Part shown: positions 49,071-61,710 of the stretch, one piece after another
How positions within the stretch are numbered: the stretch's first letter is position 1
How the letters are laid out: each line of letters opens with the position of its first letter
Assembly: GCF_036373705.1 (NCBI RefSeq)
Contig: NC_089850.1
Location: forward strand, 44,752,048 to 44,816,047
Direction: 5' to 3'
DNA from: Amia ocellicauda
Taxonomy: Eukaryota > Chordata > Actinopteri > Amiiformes > Amiidae
Length of the DNA: 64,000 bases
Made by a program: the position numbers and the translations under genes
Notes under the pieces: generated by a model
What the model saw: the letters and a program-made list of their open reading frames with translations, nothing else
Database searches by the model: none
What the model was told of the DNA's origin: nothing

Positions 49071-52000
49071 AACCAGCAGAGTAAAGCAACACACAGGACT
49101 CTTGTTCAATCTCAGAGGAGCTGTTACAATCTGTAATAGCAAAGTCCAACCTGTCGCAACAGATTGTCTGTAGTGTTGTAGATATCTATATTACACTTTA
49201 TAAAAATGAAAACAAAAATGAATATGCACCTCTAATGGAAATCTTAAGTGCAACTTCATAAGATTGTATTGCAGCTTGACTTGAAGTGAATGCAAGTTAA
49301 ACTGAATATTTACTGCCAATACTGGTGATTATATTATTATTATTTAATCTATTATCTGTCTATTCTGCTATAGCCGTTGGGTGTAGGGAAACCACCCTAA
49401 AGTATGGGAAGTTTATGACGACTTTATCTTTTAGAGATAACAAGTTCCTATGACACGGTGTATGTAGCCAATCTATCAATTGGATATGGTAGGTTTATTT
49501 CTAGAATTGTTTATCTGAAGAGTAAAACATATAAGTATTTTGTAATGCTTTATGGTAATGTAAGGGATATTTGCATTTTAAAATATAGAGAAAAATACTT
49601 GTTAAGGTATGGTTCCTAGTATTTAACATTCACATTCCTTTTTGTAATTACAATATTTCACACATCAGGTATTAAGAAGGATTAAGAAGCAGTAATATTT
49701 TTGTTGAAAGGATTAGATTAAATGTTCTTTAAAATTTCCCATTAAGCAATAAACACATTTGCATTAGTATAGGAGTTTACTGGCTCATCAGTTAGTAAAC
49801 AATTCTTGTTCAAATTAAATTTGATAAATGTCTGTTGTTTGAATGATTATAATGATATCTAATATAAAGCTGAGATGGAAACAATGGATATTCTTTATTC
49901 ACTATTATACTGACTTTTGTTTTATCTTTTACTGGAACTCCTAGATTCTGTGTAACTGGTTTAAGATTGTGCAACGCCTTCAACCCACTGATGACTCGCA
50001 CTTTTCGCAATTGAAAGGTTAGACTTAGCCTCTTATTTTACAAGTGACAAGAAGTATATGGCGTAATGAAAATGACCAGAAACTGACATACCTAGAATTT
50101 GTATTTGTCAGGTTGCAGCAACATTTGAGCTCAATATACTTCTTAATTCTTTCAGTCTTAAATCTGGTTATCCTTTTTGCTGATTTTTGGGTTGATTTGC
50201 AATACCAGAACCAAATCTTCAGTTTTCCTCTATTGTAGACTAAGGAGGTTCAGTTCCTTTAACCTTTTCACTGTCAACAAAGAGACAGAACCAACGATGT
50301 CTGTTTGAGGTCATAGCCCTTTGTATTGTTAATTTCTGTTCCTGTATTTTTCTTTGTCTTCATTTAGACAGTACTTGCACTTGCTTTTCACAGCAAGTTC
50401 ACTTCCCATACTAATGCAGTATCACGTGAATCCTGCTTGAGAAATTAACCCCATTCCAGATAATCCAGAGCACCTATGCACCACCTTAATTTATTGGATT
50501 ATATTTAGATCTATTTTATAAATATATGTCTTAGAAGTTTGAAATATATAACTGTTTGCCATCTCTTTTCTTTTCATTCACTTGAAGTCCCAGCAGTTAA
50601 GATTAAAAAAGTTAAAAGAAAATAACTAAACTTGTCTTCATAAGATTAGAAATATAGGAGGTACAATGAGTCACGCTTGCTAATGTTAAAAATAAATGCT
50701 ACTGAGGTGTGGTGGCCATAAGGTCCCTGACAAGGGCTGTTGGACAAACAAATTGATTTGAATAGATAGATAGTAGGTGAGATGTATTGAAAGCAAAAGT
50801 GAGCTGTGTCCTGCTCTTTTAGTAATATCTCAAACAGCTTGTGTAAAGCTGTATCCCTAGATATACATTCACTTCGTTAATCGTTACAATCATTCAAATA
50901 CCAATGACAGTATCTCATAATGCTCTATTGTCAGAACAACTCTTACACCACATGGTAAGGGTCTGATTGACAGTCCAATGTCAGCCCTCCTGTGACATAA
51001 CCTACAACAGGAGGCACAGACAAAAAAGTACTTTTTACAGAGCCACTCCATCCAAGGTAGATTTAGACTGGTTCACCGGGTTCATGGGGACTGGTCAGAA
51101 AGAATAACATCTATGGACAGTCAAAATGTTTTTATGTATTTGTCTTAAGTTGAGATTCTGAATGCAATGTTAAACCCTAAAGCAAAATGTCTCTGGTGTC
51201 TTTGTTTGGTCTGTTGTGAATGATGATCAAGCCAGGGACCTTGTCTGTAACTGGAGGAATTCAGTGAGTGTGTTTAATACAATAAATAATATTAATGATG
51301 TGATTCAAGGTATGCATGAACAAAATGGAAAAAGGTCTGGGACAAAAATGTATAATAATGAATGGGGTAGATCCTTGATCCTTTCAAAGTCCTGAATTCA
51401 GCCCCACTGGGTTTCCTCAAAGGACATTTTTGAGACAATGCTAAGGTCACCACAGCACCTGCAAGGACTTCTTTAATCTGCAGATTAAAGCAGTCTGATT
51501 AAAACTGAACCTTATGTTTGCAAAGTATAAGCTGTTCACTAACGTGGCAGTCACTCATTTAGCAGGACTTGGGCCTCCAGTTGACAATGTGGAAAACTGA
51601 CACAGAACTACAACACTGTCACCATGCACTATTAATGTGATCTATATCACTAATCAGTATTAGCACACAAATCACAACATAACTCCTAGAATGTGTACAA
51701 GGCAATACCTATCTGTATCTGAAACCGATATGTCTTTTATTGTGAAGTGCATATAATAAATGTCTGGGGTATAGTATTTTCTTTGGGAATAGAATTCATC
51801 AAGTGATCATTTTGTGTTCTACTATGATTAAAATACATTTAGTCATATTACATGTAGTATAATTATTCATATTGTTCTTAATATAAACAGTAATTAGTTT
51901 GATTTCTACATTTCATTTTCATTTGCACCAAAAAGAGTAACGCATCTCTAAAGCTTTTAGGAGTGATATTTTTTTAATTCTCAAAATCAAGATAAGCCAC

Positions 52001-52179
52001 CGTTGAAGAAATAGAGCATAAAACCGGTTTTCGGGGAACTAAAGCCGTCTAGCTGTTATTTTCATTAATGAACAATAGGCGGGTTTTTCCCAATACAATA
52101 CTATTTTAGACATTATCTTCCTGTGCAGAAAGCTTCAGCATCCTAAACAGTAAAAATAGCGTCAGCCTCCAGCCTGTGG
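49071..52179. other. EZR-RSPH3 intergenic, left part: nothing recognised
   Basis: AT-rich. No gene, RNA or known repeat could be supported. Confidence 0.5.
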
Positions 52180-52530
52180 CCGAGGGCAGTTTCTGTGGCA
52201 TTACGTCACTCTCACGGTGCTGCACAACAAAGCATGTCATAGCAACAGTGTCCGGCAGCGAATATGTGCACGTATGTGTGTCTATTATTGCATGATGCCA
52301 GCCATATGTACAGCCAGCCTTGCGTTTCTAATTGTACTGTGTGGGAGTGTTCAATGGGTTTGACACGAACACACGCCCATGACAAACTCGGTGGCGCTGT
52401 GATCTAGGTGGGGAGGTTTCATAGCTGGCCGAGGCGACCAATAGCAGACCAGGACTAAAATAGAGTCGTATATATCGCGGTCCATGCGGCGGAGCAAAGT
52501 AAACCTGCATGCAACAGGTTCATGAGCACT
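52180..52530. promoter_or_regulatory. Promoter-like island between EZR and RSPH3
   Basis: A locally GC-richer stretch with a CRE-like ttacgtca (52201-52208), a CCAAT box (52438-52442) and, 27 bases further, a TATA-like tatatat (52469-52475) followed by CpG-rich sequence. The order suits a + strand start near 52500, but no coding frame follows. It could drive a non-coding RNA or a distant EZR first exon, or be an enhancer. Confidence 0.35.
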
Positions 52531-52873
52531 GCCTGTGCTTGGTCTAGTGTTCAACTAACTCTCAATAAGGCTCAGTTTTATAAAACAGCGACACTTCTGT
52601 ATTCAAGTGAAAGTTACAGAACGGGACTTGTTACACTGTATGTAGTAGATTATATATTATCAAGCATACAACCATTGTATGACGTCAAAATAGTTGTCTG
52701 TCTTATTCTATACAGATTATTTAAAAAACATTCTTAGCTCCTTTGTTGTGTAGCTTACATAACCACACACAAACACACATATATACATCAACATTTCAAA
52801 ATAGCATTACTGAGCTATTGTGTAATATAATTGCATGCGTAAAACACATATCTGAAACAGCTACATAAGGGGA

Positions 52874-52907
<34 letters not shown>

Positions 52908-52908
52908 A
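52874..52908. repeat. (TA)n(TG)n microsatellite
   Basis: Compound TA/TG tract. Confidence 0.95.
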
Positions 52909-53065
52909 ATAATAATCTTAAGCCTTTGTTAGAGTACTTCAGAGGGAAGGAGGCCTCCCAAGACTCTTGCACCGGTCTTCAGTTTTCCTTGACGGCAAAT
53001 TACCTGCAATTTTTCAAGTCTTCTTCTTGGTCAGATTTGTCTCTTAGGATCCAGTACATCACGGA

Positions 53066-53066
<1 letters not shown>

Positions 53067-53099
<33 letters not shown>
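53067..53099. repeat. (AC)n microsatellite
   Basis: About 16 AC units. Confidence 0.95.
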
Positions 53100-53101
<2 letters not shown>

Positions 53102-55391
53102 AGTACCAAAAACTAATGGGACAAACCTGCCTCCAGCAGTATAAGAATATACCAAGGGTAATGTACTACATCAGAAAGGCTGTTTTGTTGTAAAAGCTCC
53201 ATGGTCACCAGTACACATTGTGTTATCTGCTGTTGTACTGATAATATGTTGAGGGCATGACACCAACCAACACAATATTGCCATATGACAAAGCTGAGAG
53301 TGTAGCATATTCCGTACAATATTGCAGAGGATTTAACTTGCTGTTCAGAGTTTTGCCTCAATCACCAATGTCTGTAAGGAGTTCTCCCATGACATTTAAG
53401 TATTATTTTATATAGCTTATGCATCCCACTTTAGTTATTCATTCATCCTTTAAAAAAAAACATCCCAAATGACAGTTATTACAGGGTTAACAATTACCTA
53501 GACCAACAACTCTTATACTCAATCTGCCACGGCAAAAAGGAATGACTTAACTCTCTTTCTGGCTTTCTTCTGAAGTTGTATCAAGTGACGTTTATCTTCT
53601 TTTTCATGAATACAAATTAAATGTTTAAGACTTAATGAAACATATTGTACATACCTTATTTAAAAACCTCAGAAAATGGTTCTGTGGAAACAGCGTTGAC
53701 TGGAAGTATAATTGTCAACGTGGGCATCATGACAAGGATTGTTTGAGACAGTTTTATGGATGATTTCCAAGAATGAGTTTTTATTGCAGCATAGGCTATA
53801 AGCCATGCAGATTACTACCTGAATGTGTAAGCACATTTCTTTCCATGCATATTCATCTTTAACATCATGTTAACTTTTTAACAGATGAAAAAAAAAATCA
53901 ACAATGGTACAAATTACAGATCATTTAAAATAACTTTGCGAGCTTACAATAGCTCTCTGAAAGCTTAATGTGTCATTTCCCCACTTCTTTGTGTTAACAC
54001 AAGCATTTACTTAGCCCAACAGTAAAGGTTTTATGAATATGGCCTAAAGGGTTTCAGCAGTGCCAGACAGTCAGCACGTAAAACTAGATTAAGATTACAG
54101 TCATCACACAAGTCATCACAATGTTCAGATGTTAGAACCAGCAGAAATTTCAGGAAAATTCTTGTCTAGAGGTGTTCCACATATTGGATCCAATGGGTCT
54201 TACATATTTCCTTGGCTTTGCAAACCCACAGCCAAGATGATTTACTATCAGCAAATAGGCTTATCAGAAATGAGTCATGTATGATAGTAGAATATGTTGA
54301 GCACTGAAATACATTAATTATTAAGGCTGGTCTGTATATCCTCAAGATTTTGAACAGTAGGTGTAACGTGCTTGACCAAAGAACATGGATCATCACTGTG
54401 AAATTGCAGTGTGGTGTGAAATACTACACTTAACAAGAGCATTTTATCACTAGGCTTTAAATACGTATTATATAATGAGTCAAGACAAGAAAAAAACATT
54501 GCTATTAAAACCATTTTTATCTCTTGATGTATTTTGTGTTCTTGGTCCCATTCTGTAAATTATATCATCAACCCATAAACACAGAGTTTTGGCAGCTACA
54601 CCTGTTACTCTATTATGTGGTATTATCTTAAATTTCCCATAACTGGAATTTTTTTTAAATAACTCATAACCCCCATGCTAGTGCAAGTACGAAGATTTGT
54701 CTATGAACCCAAATGCAAATGCTAATCTAATATTAATAATGTTATACTTTCCTAGTATGTAAAATGTTTGACCAATACAGTCAAGGCAATAATAGTAACA
54801 TGTACTATGACAAGTCTGCGGGGAATAAATCTGTGAAACTTCATATGCATGCAAGGAATAAAAATAATTAATAAATAAGGGATACAAATATTAAACAACA
54901 AACAATTATTGAAAGAGCTGAGCTGATCTTTGCCAACCTTTCGTATATGCCAGAATCATGTAAATATAAATTCTTTAGATATTCATTTTCAAATAGCCCT
55001 TTAGTATACTCCATGTCAGATTTACTTTTCATTCATGAAATTATATCCTTTGTTCATTTTTCTTTTCCCACAGCAGTTTTGCTCCTGTAAAGAGAAAAGC
55101 ATTTGTTTACACCAGATCAGTCTTTTCAAGGTATTGTTTAAAATAAAAAGGGCTTAACGTAATGATCTACTTTTTTCAGGATAAATGGCTTCTTCTCTCC
55201 AATTTCTCAGTCATTTTACGTCTCTAAATATAGGCCAGCAAAAAGCAAAAAAATATGCTACAAACATGTTAAGTAAACTCTAGACAACAGAAGTGAAAAC
55301 AATGGTGATAAAGTATTCTCATACTATAGATTTGAGAAGAAAAGCAATGCAGTGCTACCCAGTGAAGCGGCGTATGGGCACTGCCAATTTC

Positions 55392-55468
55392 TCAGTTTGA
55401 AGAAGGTGGCTCTTGCTCCATCTGCTGGAAGTCTTTAAGTCTCTTGTCAACTACATCGCGGATGAGCA
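55392..55468 (-). CDS. RSPH3: RSPH3 last coding exon
   Basis: Acceptor ctgtttacag. It encodes MLIRDVVDKRLKDFQQMEQE and stops at TGA 55392-55394. The MLIRxVVxKRL block matches the family, but the usual acidic tail after it is missing. Confidence 0.88.
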
Positions 55469-58400
55469 CTGTAAACAGACAAAAAGGTTATGACACGTTA
55501 TGAGAAACCTCCAAACTTGATGGCTGTTATATGGGAATAAATCAGAATAAAACCAATTTTAATGTTATTAGTAACACAAAAATGTTGGTCATGATTTGAA
55601 CATTGTATTCCATTTTCTGCATTCATCCTAATCTATAGTGCACACTCTGTGGAATGTAGAATATGTAAAAAATGTAAGGAATGCAAAAAGAAAAGTGTAA
55701 TTGGAGCAGACTGTTCATTACACTTCCAGTAGCACTGTGTGTAAAAATACTACTTCATGGCAGTTTTGTGTTTTCTTGCATTTTGATGCCACAACCCCAG
55801 ATATCAAAATAATGCCTCGACAGCTGTGGGGTCCTGTTTCATTGGAAGTTCACTGCCATTTCCAGCTCTCAGTTAAGTTTTAATTGCTTTGCATTTTAAA
55901 AACCTCAGCAATGAAAGAATACAATTTGGTAAGAATAAAAATGATAAAATGATTAATTTGAATATATACTGCTCACAAAATTAGGTGATTTTCATCTAAT
56001 ATTGTGAAACCCAACACATCATTACAATAATGAAATGCATTCCATGAGAGAGACTCACAGGTAACTTTGTGAAATGCCTCATCATCTGGGAGTGAATTCA
56101 GTGGCACATTTAAGGAAAAACGTCGAAGCATTTCACAGTCATTGCTCATATGACATCAGTCATCCTCATTAACAGCGAGGCAGGCTTGGCAGGGATGTGT
56201 CAGGCCTCTACCGGAGCTGAATCAGTTCTGCCTGAGAAACTGGAGCTCTTCCTATAAGAGCCACTCCCGTAGTTTCTGTGGGAGTTGTCAGTGCTTTTGG
56301 AGACGCCTGCCAAGCATGTCTCAACACGTTCAATGGATGCAAGGTCAGAGATAACTGCTGGACAAGCCAACATGTTGATTTTATTCCCCACAAAAAAGTG
56401 GCCATTCGTGACATGGGCAAAGTGAACCCAAAGACTTTTAATCTCCAGCACCATGATGGAGAGTTCAGGCCACGACGATGATGTTTGACAATCTTGCTCA
56501 CGTGGAAGATCAGAATGGAATGGAAGATTAGTGCGTAGGTAAATAACTCTACTTTGCAGATAATAACAAATTCAAAGTCAACTGATTGAGAAAGTATTCT
56601 GTAAATATGAGAGGTTGTCAGGTCGTTTCCTAGAAATAATCAGTCATGGTGTTGAGTGCTTAATATGGGCAACACCATTGTTTTCTTTGCATATAAGCAA
56701 TCTGAGCCAGATATGAAAACACAGTGCCTCCATGCCAGACAGACATGCCTTTATTCGTTGACTGTTTCAGTTTCCTATTGAGTTGTGGCTGGCAACTAAA
56801 TTCCCTCTCTCAGGAATAGCTCAGCAAACAAATAGATAGATAGGTAGATAGATAGATAAATAAAAACACACCAGCTTGAGCACATATCTATACCTATAAT
56901 AGGCCTCACTGTCCTTTCCCTCAGAAAGTTAGTTTCCATACCTGTGAAGTACAGTACGCTGAACTGCTCTCATTGTCTATGTCTGCTCTGTCAAAAGTTG
57001 CCACATGGGGGTGCTCACATGCTGGTTAAACAAGAAACCTGAACGCGTCTCCCTGGCGTGTAAATGGTTATCATTGAAACGCAAACTAAACACAAACAAA
57101 AAAATGTCAATGAAACATGACTGCTGTGCATGGTGCATTCAGTTCATGACACAGGAAGCGGGACAGCCAACAACAATTGAAATTACAAGCCACAACTTCC
57201 ACATACTTCCTTAAATTATTAATTGCTTCAGTTTAGAGGCACAGGCCAGCATGATGTATACATTTCTTTAAGACATTACCGGCTTCAGACCCGGGGAGAC
57301 AGGTCAACTGGTCCAGTTACATGAATGCTTGGTTCACATTTCTCAACCAGAGCTCAAGTGGAATGAAAATGGAAAGCCTGTGGTCCTCAAGGGCTACTGT
57401 TGAGGATCACTACTTTTGTTTCCTTCTCTCCAAATGCATATAGTGTGTCTCTGGCTGGTGGCCAAAAGACAGAGGTAACAATACAGCATGTGACCACAGG
57501 AGGCTGGGAGGAAGAACCAACTTCCCAGTTTTAAAAATACACAACACCAGTGAGGCCAAGCCACTGAACCTCTTTTACGTCAGACTTCAGAGGAAGGGAA
57601 AGAGACTTTTCCTTGTCCTACTGAGACACCAGCACTTTGAAAATACAATCTGTACACGTGTGTGGTACAAATACGAATGCGTCAGCGTCGGGGAAACATC
57701 TCCTGTGTGTATGCTTGTTCCTCACGATAACTTACTGTCCAGTGCTGTTCTACCAAGGGAACCCCGGTCCAATTTGTTGGTGACTTCTGTCATTAACCAA
57801 GGCAGGAATCCCGTCTCCACATCTACAAACAGACAGAAAGAAAAAGAACCACGATGGACAAAGCAGGAGAAAGTAGCCAAAAATGTCATCAGTCATGGCT
57901 GACACCTAATTCATTTAAACATTTCTTAATAGCAGCACATAATATCCACATTTACGGAAAGCACCATGACAAAGTAAATACAAATTAGCATTGAACTAAC
58001 CCCGCTCAACTGGGTTATAGAAGTAGCCATTGTCCCGCAGTGTTGTGTACACAGAGGGGAGCAGGTCTGCCAGGTAGTGCTGTGCAAATGCGCGCGCTGC
58101 GATCTTCTCTGCAGTCTCCTTTTCCAGCCTAAGAATCTCCCTCTGCTGCTTAACCCTGCGCTCCTGAGACACAGATGAAACAATATAGCTCACTTCAGTT
58201 CTGTTGTCATTCCATTCAACATGCCTACCAAACATGCCTAACAAAACACTCCGCACATTCACTAAATTACTTTAGTGGAATCGAACATCAGCTGCTGATC
58301 CGAGTCTCCTCCTCCCTGTGACCCCAGACCCGGCCCACCGTTTTACCTTCTCCTCCCGGTGCCTCCTCTCCTGCTCCTCCAGTCTCTGCACCTCCACCAG

Positions 58401-61400
58401 CTCGGCATTGCGCAGCTCTTCGAAGGCCCGCTGCTGGGCGCGCAGGCTGGCCAGCTCCTCCTCCTCCATCACCTCCAGCAGGGCCTGTTCCACCGTCTTC
58501 CCCACCAGCACCTCCAGGACTGGCTTCACCTCAATGTCGAAGTCAAACAGCTGCAGAGGGAGGTGGACAAAGGGACTCACTGATTCCGGGCCAAAAGCAT
58601 TAAAAGTTATAATTCATGTGTAGTATATATTTAACAAACTACTGTCTACTGTCTAGGTGTCTAAGAAAGGTCAACACACAAAAGACACTGCGATCTCTTT
58701 AAGCAACTAAATACATATGTGAATCAAATGGTAAGTTTTGAACTTGAATTTGTAATAACACACATCTAAGATCATTTAGTTGCTCCACTACGTATGAGCC
58801 CAAAAGCAGTACCTCTCCTTCCTCTATCTGAGTGGCCACATCCTTCCCTGTTTTGGCCGGAATGAAGAGAGGCGTGGCCGGTTTGTCTAGGAAGGCATCA
58901 GTCTGACATTCCACATTGGCCTCCTCAATGCGATCGCTCAGCTCTTCAAGGTATAACTCTGAAAGCAACAAACACAGCTGATACTACAAGAGGAGAGTCC
59001 GGAAAACATTTTATTGCAGACGATGGGTTTTAGAGAGTGGGCTCCACAAACCTTTAAAATAAAAACTTGTATGTTTGCAAATAAATAAAATAAAATTGAG
59101 AAGTCTTCTTTCAAGCGTGTGTCAGTTGTGGACTAGTACCTGTCTGCACATCAATATGTTTCCTGCCTTCCAATGGTTCGGGAGTCCTCTGCCGAAACTG
59201 TTCCTTGGCCCGTTTTCTTGCTATTGCCCTCCTTCTGGCTTCCTGCTGTCTCTGCACCTCTATGGGGTCTGCCTGGGCTGTCTATAAAGAAACAACTTTG
59301 CAAATCAGGGGGCTTTAGAGAGCACTTAAGAACATTTGCTTCAGCTACACTTTGAACTTCAATACTACAGAAAACGGGCACTGAGGACGAGCTTATATTG
59401 CTTCTTTAAAGAAAAGGCATGTTGAAGCTGCACACGCAGCGCTAAATCCAGAAAAGGGAGATAACAAATAATACTTAAAACAAAACACCGTAGTGGGAAA
59501 ATTTACTTTTATTATTTCCTTTATATTCTGTATATATTATTAATTGTTTCATGTTGTTATAGTATACATTGTTTCAGATTTATCTATGAAGCAATCATTA
59601 ATTTGTATTTATTCTGTCTGAAAGGTTACTTCAATCAAGCATTGTCTTCTCATGATTTCATTCAGCCACTGTCTTCTAGGATATTCAATCAGCTGAAACA
59701 GTCAAACAGTATAGAAATTGTGTGTTTCGGGGCACAGGTATTTGGTTAAGGACTTACAACAATTTCTTTGATAAACATCTGCTGCCTAAGAATGCTGACC
59801 AGCACCAATCAACTCATCAAACATTTAAACATCAACAACAAACTTAGGTTTATGTTAATTATTATGCATGTGGTAAACTATTTTGTACAACTGTATTTTA
59901 ATGAGATGTAATCACTTCTGATAGATAAGACTGCAACCTACTGCCTATCTGAAGGTACAAAAAGCGTCTCCAAACTCTTATCTTGAGTTCTTTTCTTCAC
60001 TTCATGTGAGAGGAGAGCTCCGGGTTAACCTGTATTTATGTTTTCTGTAATAAACTTTTTACTTCTTCATTAGTGTATCCTGGGACATACTAAACCACTA
60101 CAACATAAAGCACAGGAGGGATGTGCTGCTTATTGTTCATTTTGACAAACCAACGCAGCATTGGCTGAAGATCCATGTGCATTTAATTATCTTGAAAACT
60201 GTTTCTTTCAGGTTTCGAAGACATAAGAATCTTGACCAAAATAGTGCAGTACATAAATTAGCTACTTCTGCTATTCTCTGCCTATGAAATGAAAACACCA
60301 TGACTTTGGCCTTTTGAGTCCCCAGTCAAAGCCATGTAGCATCAAGCTCTTACAGTGAGGAAGACATGACTCAATTTCTCCATTCCTCTTTGTGCTCACA
60401 CATTACAGGAAATTACTGCAAGGCCTGATACACTGATTTAGTTACATCTTAGTCTAAACAAACAGAATGTGGATTTTAAAGTAGTTCAGTACATTTTGGG
60501 GTGCACACTGTATAGACACATGGTACTTACAATTGGCAGTATGTGTTGAGCATATGTATTTCCCCTGACAACTCGGCGGTCATACATAATATTTCCATAA
60601 TTAACCTGATCCTCCGTTCTATATCACAAGGAAGAAAACAAGTTGCATACAGTTATATGACATATTGTAATACAAATAACCAGGGAGTGAAAAAAAGATG
60701 TATCATTTTCTTATTTTCTATAGCTAAGTAAGATTGAGTTAGTGGGAATGGTAATTTCTTTTTTAACAAACTCTCATGATATTATATAGACATAACAAAC
60801 AAACTTCCTCATCTTAACATCATGCTTAATTACGTGGTCTGAGACTTATTTCCACAGCTTTGTGAAATGAACGTAATTATCTATAGAAAAGCCCCAAAAC
60901 ACATGTATTTGTATTTAACAGAAGTTAAATAAGAGTGAATGTAGCTCTGCGAATAGACCTGTGCCCACAGTTTCAACAGATAGGATTAGCTTGCATTACT
61001 TCCACCAATCAGGGGTCAGTATATCATCCAATATCTAAATTCCCATTTTATGGCATAACTTTTTATAAGACCAACCATTCAAAACCAAAAAGTATATGGA
61101 AGTATCCCGACCACATTGGCTAAAGAATATATACAGAGTTCATAATTGGGTAAAGACTTTTGAAGACAGTCATGTGACAAAACAAATATATAACCTGAAG
61201 TAAATGGGACCCTATATATACTGGATGATGTCATCAGAGCTGCAGACAGATTAGAGCAGTCTGAAAATCGTGCTGACCGGTCACAGCAATTGGGCATTTT
61301 TCAAATTGTATTACATTTTAGCCTCTATGTCCCTTTTTCATGGTCTACCCGCACGACTTCGGGCTTTGTGGTTGTTATCTGTATCTGTAGGTCAAGACGA

Positions 61401-61524
61401 TGGATACTTACTGCTCTGACACAGTTTCTCTGTACTTGCTTCGGCTCTGCACAGCCCTGGGGCGGCTGGCAAACGTGTACGTGCCACTGGCAGCCTCCTT
61501 TTGCGGCTGTAAAACAGATGCCAT
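55392..61524 (-). CDS. RSPH3: Radial spoke head protein 3 homolog, complete coding region in 8 exons
   Basis: Radial-spoke stalk protein of the 9+2 axoneme in motile cilia and flagella; the family also binds protein kinase A regulatory subunits. The exons, listed separately, sum to 1020 nt (339 aa plus stop) with consistent phases. Visible family blocks: NYGNIMYDRRVVRGNTYA, GRKHIDVQTELYLEEL, ECQTDAFLDKPATPLFIPAK, TGKDVATQIEEGE, FDFDIEVKPVLEVLVGKTVE, a Glu/Arg-rich coiled coil, AARAFAQHYLADLLPSVY, GYFYNPVER and ETGFLPWLM. The start has an ideal context (A at -3, G at +4) and corresponds to an internal Met of long human RSPH3. The C-terminus is about 80 residues shorter than in human. RSPH3 next to EZR on the same strand matches the human order. 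Confidence 0.93.
56822..56862. repeat. GATA-type microsatellite
   Basis: Imperfect tandem atag/gata units in RSPH3 intron 7. Confidence 0.85.
57736..57822 (-). CDS. RSPH3: RSPH3 coding exon 7
   Basis: Encodes VETGFLPWLMTEVTNKLDR and GRTALD. Acceptor ctgtttgtag, donor gtaagt. Confidence 0.92.
58001..58163 (-). CDS. RSPH3: RSPH3 coding exon 6
   Basis: Encodes ETAEKIAARAFAQHYLADLL and DNGYFYNPVER. Donor gttagt, a weaker site; phase 1. Confidence 0.92.
58347..58550 (-). CDS. RSPH3: RSPH3 coding exon 5
   Basis: Encodes FDFDIEVKPVLEVLVGKTVE, an amphipathic helix in the region where the family binds PKA regulatory subunits, then a Glu-rich coiled coil. 68 codons, phase 0/0, GC-rich. Confidence 0.95.
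58813..58958 (-). CDS. RSPH3: RSPH3 coding exon 4
   Basis: Encodes ELYLEELSDRIEEANVECQT, then FIPAKTGKDVATQIEEGE, the core of the RSP3 family domain. Donor gtactg. Confidence 0.94.
59140..59281 (-). CDS. RSPH3: RSPH3 coding exon 3
   Basis: Encodes a basic helical stretch (EVQRQQEARRRAIARKRAKE), then TPEPLEGRKHIDVQT. Donor gtacta, phase 1. Confidence 0.92.
60531..60618 (-). CDS. RSPH3: RSPH3 coding exon 2
   Basis: Encodes VNYGNIMYDRRVVRGNTYA. Acceptor gtgatatag, donor gtaagt; ends in phase 0. Confidence 0.92.
61412..61524 (-). CDS. RSPH3: RSPH3 coding exon 1
   Basis: Encodes MASVLQPQKEAASGTYTFAS and RPRAVQSRSKYRETVSE, with the conserved YTFASRPRA block. Donor gtaagt, phase 2. Confidence 0.9.
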
Positions 61525-61710
61525 GTTAATGTATGTATCTAGTTGTTTGAAACAGAAGGATACAAAGAGCAGTTTTAAATGAAACAGCAGAGTTTAGGTG
61601 ATGTTGCTCTCAGTCGCTCCTGCTGCTGAGGGAGACACTCCAGTTCCTAGCAACTGTTTCCAACATAAACTTGTATCAGGGATGCGACGTCACTTCCGCC
61701 AATGTGGCTT
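61525..61710 (-). promoter_or_regulatory. Putative RSPH3 promoter
   Basis: Directly upstream of the RSPH3 start codon. It holds gacgtcac (CRE-like, 61686-61693), an adjoining cttccg (ETS-like, 61693-61698), a ccaat (61699-61703) and gttcctagcaac (61643-61654), which resembles the two halves of an RFX X-box without a spacer. RFX sites are typical of ciliary genes, but this match is imperfect. Confidence 0.45.

Larger units (their letters stand above)
52531..55391. other. EZR-RSPH3 intergenic, right part, including RSPH3 3' UTR
   Basis: It holds two microsatellites and the RSPH3 3' UTR. No clear AATAAA on the - strand was found in the first few hundred bases after the RSPH3 stop. Confidence 0.4.

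Noticed and set aside
55966..56480. Possible degenerate Tc1-like element starting tactgctcacaaaattagg
   Set aside because: The first 20 bases resemble a known type of Tc1 terminal repeat, but no matching right end and no catalytic motif could be found in the following 500 bases.
58318..58623. Ser-rich 101-codon open frame on the + strand
   Set aside because: It is the antisense shadow of RSPH3 exon 5, whose Glu/Leu/Arg codons read as Ser/Leu/Cys on the other strand.
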